A DNA stretch of 64,000 nucleotides from Blastomyces gilchristii SLH14081 (lineage: Eukaryota; Ascomycota; Eurotiomycetes; Onygenales; Ajellomycetaceae). Numbering within the stretch: position 1 is the stretch's first letter; every line of letters starts with the position of its first letter. Below the pieces are notes generated by a model that saw only the letters and a list, made by a program, of their open reading frames with translations, ran no database searches and was not told the origin of the DNA. A program made the position numbers and the translations under genes. Positions 1 through 12,694 of the stretch are shown here, one piece after another. The stretch covers positions 1,288,900 to 1,352,899 of the forward strand of contig NW_003101678.1 in assembly GCF_000003855.2 (NCBI RefSeq), in the 5' to 3' direction.

Positions 1-7
1 TGTAATG

Positions 8-12
8 TATTA
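8..12. repeat. Target-site duplication TATTA, left copy
   Basis: The five bases immediately before the 5' LTR match the five immediately after the 3' LTR (6223-6227). Five-base duplications are normal for Ty3/gypsy integration. Confidence 0.85.
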
Positions 13-302
13 TGTGACGGGCTGCGCCTGATCAATCATATAGACTACTTCATTACACTTCATAGATTCCGCTGGAAGCTCCGATTCTCGGCCATTCTTG
101 ATCACTGATCCTCAGCCGCCACGAACGCGTATAAATTCTCCCGCCCCGAAGCTCCACTGTGTACACCACCACATACACATATAAATATTCACTTCAATCA
201 CTGATTCTCACACTTTCTCTTTCTTTTCCTTCTTTAACATTTTTCACTTTGTTATATAAGATCTATATATTATATCAATCTAATCAGTATAGGCCTCTTA
301 CA
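13..302 (+). repeat. 5' LTR of the gypsy element
   Basis: Aligns over its full 290 bp with 5933-6222, nearly all differences being C/T or G/A transitions. Its outer part (to about 150) keeps most CpG sites, while its inner part (from about 200) has lost them: it reads TATATCAATC where the other LTR reads TATACCGATC. TATATAAG-like and pyrimidine-rich stretches near 200-265 may be the old promoter region. Confidence 0.93.
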
Positions 303-1819
303 CTTGAAAAACATTTATTATCTTCTTATTAGAAAGAATTACTCATCAAGATATCTGAATGTGTAACAACATGTAAGAAATAAGAGAAATAAATAAATAG
401 TTAAGCAGACACTGAGTTCTTAAATAGAAGCTTGCTTGTCAGTTACTCTGACTCTGCAATAAGATCTTATAAATAATAAAGAATATCAGTGAAAGATCTG
501 AGAGTTCTGACACTCTAAACATATAAGATATTTATACAATTACACTTCTTCAGATTTCACAGATATTATATATCTGATAAACAATATAATCATATCTAAC
601 AATAATATAAGAGAATTCTCAAATGCAGGTATAGATACAATATCACAGTGACTCTGAGCAATGTTAAAATTACAACAATAATAAATAGCTGACATGCATG
701 CTACTCAACAACTTCAATATAAGAAAATTCAATAATTAACTTAATAAGAAACTCATATAATTTCAACATCAACAGAATTAAATACAATACAAGTACTGAA
801 AGAATGCTTAGATACTTCTGTATATTTCAATACTTCTGATCTCACTCTCTACTCATCATGAAGATTGAAAATGCTCATGAAACTGAGTATAGATGAAGAT
901 GTCATCAGTTCACTAATTAATTAAGATTCATATATTAATGAACAATTGAAGAATCATATGAAACAGAAATTTCATTCATAAATAAAAGCATGTGAATCAG
1001 GATTGCAAACATCTGATAATATTATCAAGCATCTTGATATTCTGTTTTAAGACACTGCCATGCAACAGAAAGTGTTAGATTGATTACAGAGTATTTAACA
1101 GAGAAATACTTCTCTCACAACATTTATCTCTGACTTCAACATCAAGATTCTAGAAGCAGATAATCAATCTTGAGAGAATTAAATGAAGATTAGCATACTC
1201 AAGAAGATATTAACTTTCAAACTCTTATAGACTCTTATAAGTATAAATAAAGACTTAACTTATAAAGACTTCTGCATACAACTCTGAACATTGAATGATT
1301 ATCTTATCAAGCTTAAGAGTATACAGAATAGTAATAGAAGATATTACATCTCAGTTACTTATACATCTGTACTGAAGAATAACAATAATGATACAGATGC
1401 TATGAACTGAGTAGACTCAAATGTCTATATATAAGCAAGAGTCTCTGTTATTTGAACAGGCTTCTGAGTTTCTGAAATCAGTTCTGAAGAAGTCATCAAC
1501 TAATATCAATATGAAGTGTGCATTAACTTAACTAATCAGAACATATCACTTTTAACTACTGATTAATCTATGTACCTTCTCACTTAAGAGAAAGATCAGT
1601 ATCTTCTCACTCAAAGAATAAATCAGTGTCTGTCTGCATCAATCACATTGCAGTGAAGAAAGATTTAGAAGATAACTATGAGAATATCTTAATAAAACAG
1701 GAAAAAGATTAGCTTCTGTTCAAATTTACAAACAGAAGCTTGAAGAGATCAGACAATAACAATTTGAAGAAAAGATGACAATGAATGCAATTCTTATATC
1801 TACTGTGATGAATAACATG

Positions 1820-4800
1820 TATAATATAAAGATTATGATAGATAGCAGTCTATGCTACTATGCAATGATTAAATCTTCAGTTGTAAGATGTTATAATCTT
1901 CAGTGTATTCTCTTATTAAAACTCTGACTTCTCACAGAATTTAATGATTCAAAAGGCATTTGCATCTGTTACATGATAAAACTAAACATAGATATTAAAG
2001 AACATTAACATGAAGATGTCTATATATATGAAGTTAATAATCTCAATTATAATCTTATGTTAGAACTTGTCTGACTATCTGAATAAGACATCTTATTAAA
2101 TACTTAAAACAGAAGCTTAATATTTTCTAACAATGATAGAATTCATGAAGATGATATTCACAAGACTATGAATCTTACACAGATCTCTGTCAATGCTTAT
2201 GAAATACTCTGAAAAAGAGGTTATTAATAAAATCATTAACAAAGTCACTGATAGCAGAACTATATATTAATATATTTCATCAGTCTGATCAATATCAAGA
2301 AAGCTCTAGAGAAGTTATCTCATACTATAATAACAGATACTCATATCAAACTCTCTCAATAATATCATAAATATCTAGATATCTTTCAATAAGATAATAT
2401 TACAAATATACCTCTCTTACAAGACTTAGAAGTGAATCACAGTATTAAGTTAGAGAAGAAGAATAGTAAAGACTCTGAATCATCATGAGGTATTGATAGA
2501 CTGGCCGCCGGGATCATTAATTTCACATTTGATCCCATTTGATCTGGTCTCATACATTTCTTGGCGTGAATCCCGCTGGGACTAGTCATTAAAAAAACAT
2601 GCAAAGTGACTATATATGAGATCTTAAAATGGAACCATGACTTGAAAAAAATGAGAAAGTGATCTCATTTGATTTCATTTAGTCTCATTCTTAGCATGAA
2701 GTTACTATTTTTAGACATTTTAAGGTTTTTTTTAGACTATTTTTAATTTTTTAAAAAGTAATGCTTTTTAGTAACACTCAAATGAGATTTAAAGTCATTT
2801 AAAGCAATAAAAATAATTTAAATTGAGAAGTGAAAATCATGATCTCATTTGAAAAATGTGATAAGAGTAGACAGTAAGTCTCACTGAAACAGTATGAAAC
2901 TACTATCTAATGTTAAAACTGTGTAATGGAATCAGTCGAATTGATAATGAGACTATCAAAAAATCTGGTCCTGGTCTCAGACACGGTCACATGATCAGTC
3001 TAGATGTTGAGACCTTCTTTATAACATGTTCTGAGATGAACTTCTTCTTCTTCAAAAGACACTCAATGATCTGTTGAATAAAGAATTCATATATATTAGT
3101 AACTCTTTCACTGCAGCTTCTATTCTCTTTGCAAAGAAATCAGATAAAGAACTCTGATTCTGCATGAACTATTAAGAACTGAATAGATTAATAAAGAAAG
3201 ACTGTTATTCTTTATCTCTTATCAATGAAACTCTAGCTTGTATTGAATAAGCTCAATAGTTTACAAAACTGAATGTTATTATCACATTTCATAAGATCTG
3301 TATCACTGAAGAAGATGAGTGACTTACAGCATTTCAGACACAATATGATCTCTTTGAATGAGTAGTCACATTCTTCAGACTGATTAACACTCTCAGTATA
3401 TTTCAGAAGTATATTAACTGAGCACTTCAAGATTTTCTTGATGAATTCATATCTGTATATCTCAATAACATTCTCATCTTCACTGATGAGTTCAGAAAAG
3501 AATATCAAGAACATGTATAAAGAGTGTTATAATAACTACAGAAAGCAGAACTACTGATAGATATAGATAAGTATGATTTTAAGATTAAAAGTATAAAATA
3601 TCTAGACTTTATTATAGAAGCTGATAAGAGAATCTGAATAAATTCTGAGAAGATCTCTGCTATTCTTGAATAAGAGGCTCTGTACACTGTGAAAGATGTA
3701 TAAAGCTTTATTGAATTCACTAACTTCTATCAGTGATTTATACAAAACTTCTCAGATATTACAAGATTACTTACAGAACTCACTAAGAAGAACTCAGTAT
3801 TTCAATGATCAGTAAACACTGAAGCTGTATTTATATAGATGAAGAAGATGTTCATTAATACCTCTCTACTGATAATATTCAATTATGATTATAAGACAGT
3901 TATTGAAGCTGATTTCTCTGACTATATTATAGAAGAAGCTATATTGTAATATGATGATGAAGATATCTTATAATTATACACTTTCATGTCTAAGAAACTG
4001 AGTCTCACTGAATGCAATTATAAGATCTATGATAAGAAACTTCTCACAATTATACACTGTCTAGAAGAATGAGACTCTGAACTCTGAAGTATCTCTGAAT
4101 TTAAGATAATCACAGATTATAAGAATCTTAAGTACTTCATAACTATCTATAAACTCACTAAATGACAGATGCAATAATTGAGTTCTTAAGTCACTTTTAT
4201 TTTACAATACACTATTATTCTGACAGTCAGAACTTAATAACAGATGCTCTCTTATAATAAGAGCAAGATATGCCTTTCAATGTAACAGACACTCATTGAA
4301 TGAACTGAGAACATCAGCTCTTAGATCTAAAGATACTGATTAATCAAGATGAAACAACTTATCATACTATATATACTTCTCTAATTGGAACATCTCTTTT
4401 CTGAACTGATACTGACACTGATATCTTCACTTCTTCTACACTGAATGAACTGTGATATATAGTAGCTCAGACTGACAAACTTCTTCAGACTCTCACTGAA
4501 GCAGTATAATAAGAAGTGTCTTAATTCTCTTCAGAATTACATATAAAGACTGACATCTTAGAATGTTCAGTTAATGATAATAATACTCTGTAATTCTGTG
4601 AACAATACTAAGTCTCTCACTTTGAATTCTTACACACTCAGATAATGCAAGAGATGCATGACTTATATATAACTGAACATTCAGGTTATGAATAACTGTA
4701 CTGAATGATCTCTCAAGAATTCTACTAATCTGAGATATTAAACAGTATTAGATACTTTGTTTAAAACTGTAATCATTATTTCTCTATCATCTTATGAAAG

Positions 4801-5770
4801 AACTGCAGAAAAGATCTACTGAAACTGCTCAATGTCTCTGATAGAATCTGATAAGATGTAGTAATTGACTTCACTATTAATCTCTCTGAGAGTAAGAGTT
4901 ATAAGAACATTCTGATCATTATTGACTGATTAAGTAAAGATGTGATATTGAAATCTTGTAATAAGATAGATACTAAACAAGTTATCAAAGTCTTTCTACA
5001 GAGCCTGTTCTATCAGATATATAAATTACTGAGATCTATAGTATCAGATTAAGACTATCAATTTATAAGCACTCTCTGAATAAGAATCTGTCAAGTTCTT
5101 AAGATTATATACTGTTTATTAACTGTCTATTATCTTAAGACTGATGATGTGTCAGAATAGACAATTCAGATTATAAAGAATTATCTTCATAAGTTCTGTA
5201 ATTATTTATAAGATGATTAGTATAATCTTCTTCTACACACAGAGATTACTATCAACAGCTGAGATGCTGTCTTAACAGATGTAAGCTCATTCTTTCTTAC
5301 ATATGATTATTATATAAAAGTATTAAATCTTCTAGAAATTATGCATTTTATACTGAACTCTCACAGTTCAATTCAGATCACTGATAATATAGTAATAAAG
5401 CTCTGAGATGTCTGAAACTGAGCAGAGACCTTTATAATAACTGTAAAACAAGATTAAGAGAATTAAATGAATGTTCATCAAGATCTCACTGAGTAATATA
5501 AGATAGAAGACTTAATATGATTGAATCTTAAGAATATACAAATCACACATTCATCTTGTACACTGAATTACTGTTATATTAAGTATAAAGTGATGAAAGC
5601 TCTAGACAGTCATAACTATTATCTTAACACATTATCAGAGATTCATAATATCTTTCACATAAGCTTGCTTCACTGCACTGTCACTGACTCATTCTCTTCT
5701 TAACTGACTTTCAACTGACAGCTGCCAGAAATCATAGAAGAATATAATGAGCTTGAGTGAGAGATTGAGA
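1820..5770 (+). pseudogene. gypsy pol relic (protease, RT, RNase H, integrase)
   Basis: No open frame survives, but conceptual reading of the + strand gives recognisable domains. A retropepsin-like patch (IDSSLCYYA, about 1828-1860) comes first. The RT palm is at about 3430-3760, with YLNN where YLDD is expected and the downstream KYDFKIKSIKYLDFI-type block. RNase H is at about 3880-4210 (EADFSDYIIEEAIL, then [20 protein letters not shown] and ITDYKNLKYF). Integrase is at about 4640-5260 (VVIDFTINLSESKSYKN, IIID-LSKD). A C-terminal linker is at about 5500-5710 (LNTLSEIHNIFHISLL). The lost aspartates and premature stops are G-to-A or C-to-T changes. Gag presumably lies upstream (about 400-1800) but I cannot recognise it. 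Confidence 0.88.
2497..3002. mobile_element. Non-autonomous hAT-like element (506 bp) nested in the gypsy element
   Basis: The left end reads TAGACTGGCCGCCGGG and the right end, reverse-complemented, reads TAGACTGATCATGTGACC, giving a short inverted terminal match. About 90 bp at the left end and 40 bp at the right end closely match the ends of the larger block 6902-12696. The flanks are GGTATTGA (2489-2496) and GATGTTGA (3003-3010), which agree at 6 of 8 positions, both differences being G/A transitions. This fits an 8-bp hAT-type duplication later scarred by RIP. The interior has no coding potential. It inserted after the gypsy element. Confidence 0.72.
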
Positions 5771-5932
5771 ATATTCTTAATGACTCATGAGAGATTTCAC
5801 AGTCACAGCTGATAATATCTTGTGAAATAAGTCAGGTATAATCATCTGATCTGAAGTCTGAGTTCTGCATTATCTGAGACTGCAGCCCTTGACTGATGAG
5901 AGCTACATATAATCAGAGAAGAAGAGGGCTAA

Positions 5933-6222
5933 TGTGATAAGCTACATCTGATCAATTATATAGACTACTTCATTACACTTCATAGATTTCACTGAAAGCT
6001 CTGATTCTCAGTCATTCTCAATCACTGATTCTCAGCTATCACAAACACATATAAATTCTCCTGTCTCAAAGCTTCATCATGTACATCATCATATACACAT
6101 ATAAATATTTACTTTGATCACTGATTCTTGCACTTTCTCTTTCTTTTCCTTCTTTAACATTTTTCACTTTGTTATATAAGACCTATATATTATACCGATC
6201 TAATCGGCGTAGGCTTCTTACA
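5933..6222 (+). repeat. 3' LTR of the gypsy element
   Basis: Partner of 13-302. It shows the reverse mutation pattern: CpG sites in its first 200 bp or so are converted (GTGATAAGC against GTGACGGGC in the 5' copy), while the last 30 bp keep CCGATC and TCGGCG. It is followed directly by TATTA, the target duplication. Confidence 0.93.
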
Positions 6223-6227
6223 TATTA
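6223..6227. repeat. Target-site duplication TATTA, right copy
   Basis: Matches 8-12 exactly and marks the right insertion boundary of the gypsy element. Confidence 0.85.
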
Positions 6228-6901
6228 TATATTATACAATAGTCTCATAGCCAGATTAAAGAAGAAGTATGATTTAAATTAATGAAATATGAGATTCTTA
6301 TTCTCAACTGAGACAGAAATTAAATACTTAAGACTTTCTATCAGAAACTTAAGCAGCTATAAGAAAACAGCTGAATTCAGAAATATCTGAATATAAAGAG
6401 ATGAAAATCGATTAGATATAGTCTGTTAAAACAGCTATATACTATCTTTTAATAATTTTGTTTTATTATAGTCTCTCTTTACTTTACTTTTTCTTTTCTA
6501 TTCTTTTCTATCTATCTATTTAATGTGTCTATCTTTAAGACTATGTTCTCTTTTTTTTGTCATGATATTGTCAAATGGTTTCAAAGTATCAGAAGATGTT
6601 AAAATACTGTAATTTGTAAACAGTTTTTATATTCTGAGCTGAAATTTTCTGATTTTGCATATCTGAAATTGATAAATATATAATAGTTAACTTTATAGAT
6701 ATAGGAAAAACTCTGAGAACTACAACTTCTCAGATAGATATTATAGTCTCTGACTGCATACATCTATAATTGAAGAATAATAATAATAATAATAATCAGA
6801 GTATCTTTATAAACTTTAGCTATTAAAGCTTTTATTAAAGTATCTACAGCTGTGCTGTATAATTTTAACAACACTCACAGTAGTAGTGTCACAGATGTGA
6901 T
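6228..6901. other. AT-rich spacer between two transposon blocks
   Basis: I see no gene. The stretch is AT-rich and almost CpG-free, with a pyrimidine-rich patch (about 6470-6550) and a short AAT run (about 6778-6797). It is probably older repeat DNA into which the gypsy element inserted. Confidence 0.6.
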
Positions 6902-7239
6902 TAGACTGACCGCCGGGACTATGAATTTCACATTTGATCTCATTTGATCTAGTCTCATACATTTCTTGGCGTGAGTCCCACCAGGATCAAGCCTCAAAAA
7001 AATCTGAAAATGAACAATTTCTGAGAGAAATGGCATGAAAAATGACCAGATTTAATTCAAGAACAGTGAAATGAGAGTAATTTCTCAGAATAAACTGTGA
7101 AAGATGATCATTCTTTCAAAATCAGAATAAGACTGAGACTGAAGATCAAATTCAGTCTCATTCAGTTCATTCAGTGATTACTTATATAATTAGAATTTGA
7201 TAATAATTATTGATAACACTTATGAAACAACTAAATACA

Positions 7240-9490
7240 TTCTTATACAAGTTTATTCTTCACTTTCTCATGAAAACTACACTTCTCTGATATACTGTGA
7301 TCAGAGGTATTAAACTGTCTAATAATTTCATATTTTATAATCATGAGTTTCTTGATTATTTCTTCTTGTAATTGTTCTCAGTAATAGTGATAAATATCTC
7401 AGCTTGAGTTAAACTTTTACTTCATTTTCACCTCTGTCAATGAAATTGTCAGAATATCACATGTCATCAGTGTAATAGTTGAATATATACTCTTAACAAT
7501 TTTTCATAACTCTAGAATTGATTTGATGTATAAATTCATTGAATTATCTTGAAAATAGCAGTTAAATTCAGTTTTACAAGTATGTAGTTTTGCCTGATTT
7601 TCAGTTGTAATCAATGTATACAAGTTCTGTTTCAAAGTTAGTATTATAGTTCTATATGATATAAAGTGTTATCAAAGATCATTACTTACTAGAGAATTGT
7701 ATTTCACTGTTTTCATATCTCTAACATCTGCTTATTCAAATCTCTGATAGTTGATATTGTAGTAGTCTCAGACTAATTTAATATGTAAGTCTCATTTCTT
7801 CTCTGTTCAATCTTGAGAAGTGTAGATATTAACTCAACAGAAGAAATCTAGTAGAGCTGCTATAGCATAGTACTCTGCAAAAGATTGTTCAGTTTTACTG
7901 TAGTAATATGCCAGTTTATCTCTTACAGTAATAATAGCCTGTGCTATAACATTATCACAGACTGAATTTCTTTTTAAGTGATTCAACTGCTTCTTAAGAT
8001 AAGTAAATAAACTGTTATACACTTATCAGACTGACTGCAGCATTGATGTACAAGTGATTGAGACTGTCTTTATTATCTTATAAAACTGAAATAGTAAATC
8101 AATCATATATTTCAACTGAGTTCACTTTATATCAGAAAGTTTCAATATCTGAATCTTTTTCTGATTAGAGTATTACACTCAATGATCAATTATCTGACAT
8201 AATTAAAAAGTCTAAACAGTTATCTTATATATTGAACTTTACTGTGTTCTAATATTCTGTATCATATTCAGTAGTATAACTGATTTGTTTGTTTATTAAA
8301 TATTATAAAATTGTTATTATTGTTTAGAGAAGATATAAATCATATTAATAATGTTTTAAATCTATGATATTTAAATTATTAGTCAATCTATTCAAAATTA
8401 ACAGTAGTATTATCAAAAAGTGTTACTAAAAAACAATATTAAAAAATGTTGTTAAAAAACATTATATTTGTAAAGTGAATACCAAAGTTACTTGAGTAAT
8501 CACTTTCATCTCATTCTCATTCCAAGAATCAGTCATCTCATTATTCTTTGTCTTAAATGTTAAGATTCTTTATCAGTGTTTATATCACAAGTTAAAATCC
8601 CATGAGTAATACAGAGAATATGATCTTTATTAAATTATTTTAGAAATGCAAAGCTAATTTTTACTTCAAGCTTTTTATTATAGTGTAGTTATTCACAGCA
8701 TTATCAGTTATAATTGTAAGAAGACTGAGACTAATATCTTAATAATCATTTTTAATCACGGTTATTAATATCTCTGCTATATAATTCTCAGTATGACTAC
8801 TGATTAATGATTCAAATTCAATTAATATCTCTTAATAAGTTCAGTTCTCATTAATGTAATAACATATAACTCTTATAAATATAAGATTGTTTATACTAGT
8901 TTATACATTTACTGTAAGAGACACTCTTCAATGATTCTTCAACTCTGATTCTAGATATTGCATATTGACTTTGTAGTATATCTCAAGATTGAACTGAAGA
9001 CAGAATTGATATGAAATATAAAGATTTGAATTAAGTATTTGAAGAAGTGTTCAGAATTCAGAGTTTTCAATTGATCAAAGAGAAAGATTCAGAGATATAT
9101 ATATATAAAGTAATTGTTTATGAAAGTTATCAGATGAGAGTTATAAAATCAGAGTACTAATATATGATTATTTTCACATAATTTTCTTCAAATTAGAAAG
9201 TTAGTATTATTAAAAATCATTATCTGATAGAGTAACTTATCAGCTCAGTAGTAATTTTCTGATTATTTTTCTTTTATTATCTGTATTCTGATAACTTCAG
9301 ATGTTAGAAAATTTCTTCAGAGTTATAATTAGTTTATAATAAATGTTTCTGAATGAAGTTACAGTAATTGTAGCAGAGAGATGACTCTTCAGTAATCTGC
9401 AATGCAATCTGTTAATAATTATTTCATAGTTCATCTCAGTGTTTGTGTTGAGTTTTTCATAAATTTCATGGCCTGAAATCACATGTGAAG
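7240..9490 (-). pseudogene. hAT-family transposase relic
   Basis: Reading the minus strand through its stops gives hAT landmarks in the right order. A SIENSEF-TLLQILNSNL block (about 9020-9080) is followed by SLTVNV-TS (about 8900-8930), where SLTVDVWTS is the family form, so the catalytic Asp has become Asn and Trp a stop. Next come the TDNAVNNYTIIKS motif (about 8670-8715), YYSKTEQSFAEYYAIAALLD (about 7850-7915), DYYNINYQRFE (about 7720-7760) and a C-terminal dimerisation-type region with MTCDILTIS and YHYY-EQLQEEIIKKL (about 7320-7480). Every break can be explained by a transition. A BED zinc finger would be expected upstream of 9480, but I could not find it. Confidence 0.8.
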
Positions 9491-10074
9491 AATGAAGTAA
9501 TCTGTGTTAAATTGTAAATAACATAGACTTTGTGATTTATAGTGATTTCTTGAAGAGTTTGTGAATCTTCAATAGAAGTAAAAGAAGTGAAAGAAGTGAA
9601 TTCAGAAGACATGATAATAATTTAAGAAAGATAATAATTTATTTTCAATAACTGATCACTGATGTATGTAAGAAGAATTAATATAAGAGAAAATAATCTT
9701 CTTTCTTAGCTTAGTTATAATTTTAATACTAACTCAGATTGAATATTATTAATATATAAAAGTAAATAAACAATCTTGATTAATCTCTGTCATATTTCTT
9801 GAAATATATTAATATTGTGAAAGAGAGTGTTATCAAATTACATTATTAAATAATATTATTAAAAATATATTAATATTGTGAATATTAATATTGAAAAAAT
9901 GTTGATACTTATACATTATAGTGACATGATAGTTGAATATATATATATATATTATTTCTGATATTGATAATTGATTACAACTTGTACAATAATTTTTGAA
10001 AACTTAAAATTAATTTCAATTATTAACTAATAGTTACAAACTTATAACTAACTAATATAAAAAGAAAAAAACTT

Positions 10075-10850
10075 TTTCTACTTATTATCTTTCTTCTCTT
10101 TCTCATTCTTCTTATTATTCTTTATAATTCACTTCTTATTCTCATTCTTCTTCTTCTTCTTCTCATCTGAGATAATAATTATCTTAAAATCTCTCTCTGC
10201 TACCTTCTCAGAGAAGAATTCTCACTACTTTCTCTTAGTCAGATTAATCTGTATCTTAAAATCCTGCATTTTCTGATCTACTGTCTTAGGTTCTATCTCA
10301 GTAGTAAACAGATTGATATACTCAGAAAGTAGAACTGTCTTCTCAATATTCTGAATCATGAAGTGCATTCAAGATCTGAATAAGGTCTTAATTCTCTTCT
10401 TCTCTGTCAGCTTCTGCTAATCAATTAGAGAACAGAAGTATTATTAAAAATTATTATCTCTTAATAAAAACTTATCAGTTTTGACTTCTTTATCTCTTAC
10501 TTTAATATCTTCTCAATCTTCTTCTACTGTTACTTATTTACAGTAATACTTTTCTTCTTTCTCTCTCTCTTTATCTTAGTCTTAAATCATTCTTGAGACT
10601 TCTTCTGATCTTATCACTGCTGTATAAGACTCTTTACTATCTTCTTTTCTAATCTCTCATAGATAGTATTATTCACATTATTTCTATACTTAGTTCAGTC
10701 TAAATCTATTAGAAGTATTACTTAAAATTGTTATCATTCTACTCTCTTATAAAGTCTTTTCAAGATATTATAATATGTCTTACAATCTGTCTCTCTGTAC
10801 TTAAACATCTTCTTCTTCTCTCTCTTCAATCTGTGACAGTGCTCACGTGC
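10075..10850 (-). pseudogene. Lys/Glu-rich coding relic of unknown family
   Basis: The minus strand reads as one protein-like frame for most of the stretch, for example RLYKRVE and LIDLD-TKYRNNVNNTIYERL, broken by many stops that transitions in CGA, CAG or TGG codons would produce. The C-terminal part is extremely Lys-rich (DEKKKKKNENKK). It lies on the same strand as the hAT transposase and within the same terminal motifs, so it could be an accessory ORF of that element, a captured host gene, or part of another nested transposon. I do not recognise the family. Confidence 0.4.
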
Positions 10851-10951
10851 CTTGATGATCTGCAGAACTGTAGAATATTTAAAAAGAGATAACATAATTA
10901 ATTTCAGTAAGTATTAAAGAGAGATAAAGACAGAAGAGATAGTCAGAAATA

Positions 10952-10994
<43 letters not shown>

Positions 10995-11081
10995 GATAAT
11001 AATAATAATAATAATAATAATGATAGTGATGATGATAATGATAATAATAATAATGATAATAATAATAATAATAATAATAAT
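10952..11081. repeat. ATA/ATG trinucleotide microsatellite
   Basis: A run of (ATA)n interspersed with ATG units within the AT-rich block. It creates spurious poly-Tyr/His and poly-Leu/Ser frames on the minus strand, which are not genes. Confidence 0.9.
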
Positions 11082-12184
11082 GAAAGAAGAAGTACATTGA
11101 AATATATTACTAACTTATTAAATATAAAGAGACTCAAAGAAAATATTAACAGCTTTCAGAGATGTACAGAAACAGCTATAGTATTATATAGTAATATTAT
11201 TCTCATTTAATACATGTACTGTTAATATTCTTTATATACAGTTATTATATAATCTATATCAGAAATACATGTAGAAAACAGATTTTTATTACTGAAAAGA
11301 ATAATTACAGCAATTCTCTGTTTTTATATTATAAAGATAAGTTATTCTTATTTCTTTCTTCTCTCTTTTCTCTTCTTCATCAATTCATCACTAAGTTCAA
11401 GCTGATATGAAAACTATTAAAACACTCTTAGAAACTCTCAAATTAAAGAGTATAGACTAATCAAATTTTAAATACAGAAGAATTAAATTATATTCAATAT
11501 TATTAATTATTCATTCTCTTTTAATAAAATAATAGTTATATCTTCTCTCTCTTCTCTCTTAAATAAAACATGATCTGTGAAAAGTGAGTACTATATCAGA
11601 TTATAATAACTAATACAGTCTCAGTATACAGAGCTGTATACATACAGTATATACTGAACTGAGAGACTGTATGAGTTGTAAATCAGCAGCAGCATCTCAG
11701 AGAGAGCTGTATAGTATGAAAAAGCTGCAACTCTTAGTCACATGTACAGAGAGTGAATTATCACAGTAAGTATATATATATTATATGAAAGTAACACTTT
11801 TTAGTAATACTCAGTCTCTGATATTATAAAAATAAAGTCTCTTCATAAGATTCATTTTTATCAGAAGTTAGAGAATCTTATATTTCTTAAGATTATCTTT
11901 ATATATCTTATCTATGAAATCAATGAGAAAAATCATTAATTTCAGTATTCTGTTCTTAATATTATTCAAGTGATAGCAGAGTTCACTCTGATCACACTTT
12001 TTAAGTATATATTTTCTAATTTATTCACATTTATACAGATATATACTGATTATTTATTAGATAGTATTAAGATAATAACTTATCATAACTATATTACTCT
12101 TACTGTGAGAAATACACAGTTAATAATAAATATTATAAAGACTCTGAAAAGTGAGTATTTTAAAGATGCTATAGCTCTGTAATC

Positions 12185-12330
12185 TTGATTTTTTTTATTT
12201 TTATTTTTTATTTTTTTCTTTTTCTTTTATTTTTTTTTTCTTTCTCTTCTTTTTTTATTATGATTTTTTCTTGTTTTTGTTTTATTTTTTATTTTTTATT
12301 TTTTTTTATATTTTATATTTTTTTTATAAT
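12185..12330. repeat. T-rich low-complexity tract
   Basis: About 145 bp composed almost entirely of T with scattered A, C and G inside the transposon block. No coding potential. Confidence 0.85.
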
Positions 12331-12694
12331 TAAAATTATATAAATTATAATCTATGTTTAGAAAAGTAATAATATTTGATAACACTCTCTATTGAATTTT
12401 CAATAAATAAGTACTATGTTATAATATTATGTAAGTGAGAAATGATTTCATAGTCTCATTTAATATTATTCTTAATAATGAGATCAGAATGAAAATATGA
12501 CTAAGAATTCAAATATATTCTTTATCTGAGACTAGATTTTTATTTGAAAAGTGAATCTGAGATCTTTAATATTTGAAATAACATGATTTGAAATCAATGT
12601 GATGAACACAAATCATGACCAGAAGTAATGCTTTTAGGCAATATGACAACTGTAAAGTTTGATCCTGGTCTCAGACACGGTCACACGGTCAGTC

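Larger units (their letters stand above)
13..6222 (+). mobile_element. Decayed Ty3/gypsy LTR retrotransposon, complete ends
   Basis: Two 290-bp LTRs (13-302 and 5933-6222) begin TGTGA and end CTTACA, and are flanked by the same 5-bp target duplication TATTA (8-12 and 6223-6227). A purine-rich stretch (AGAAGAAGAGGG, about 5918-5929) just before the 3' LTR fits a polypurine tract. The + strand between the LTRs carries relics of aspartic protease, reverse transcriptase, RNase H, integrase and a C-terminal linker, in Ty3/gypsy order. All frames are riddled with stops, and CpG is almost absent from the interior, so the copy cannot be active. A short non-autonomous DNA transposon (2497-3002) sits between the protease and RT relics. 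The span without that insert is about 5.7 kb, normal for a fungal gypsy element. Confidence 0.93.

Noticed and set aside
3233..3720. Minus-strand ORFs within the gypsy element
   Set aside because: They lie antisense to the reverse transcriptase relic on the + strand and have no features of their own.
10879..11137. Two minus-strand ORFs rich in Tyr/His and Leu/Ser
   Set aside because: They are translations of the ATA/ATG microsatellite in a CpG-depleted transposon block.
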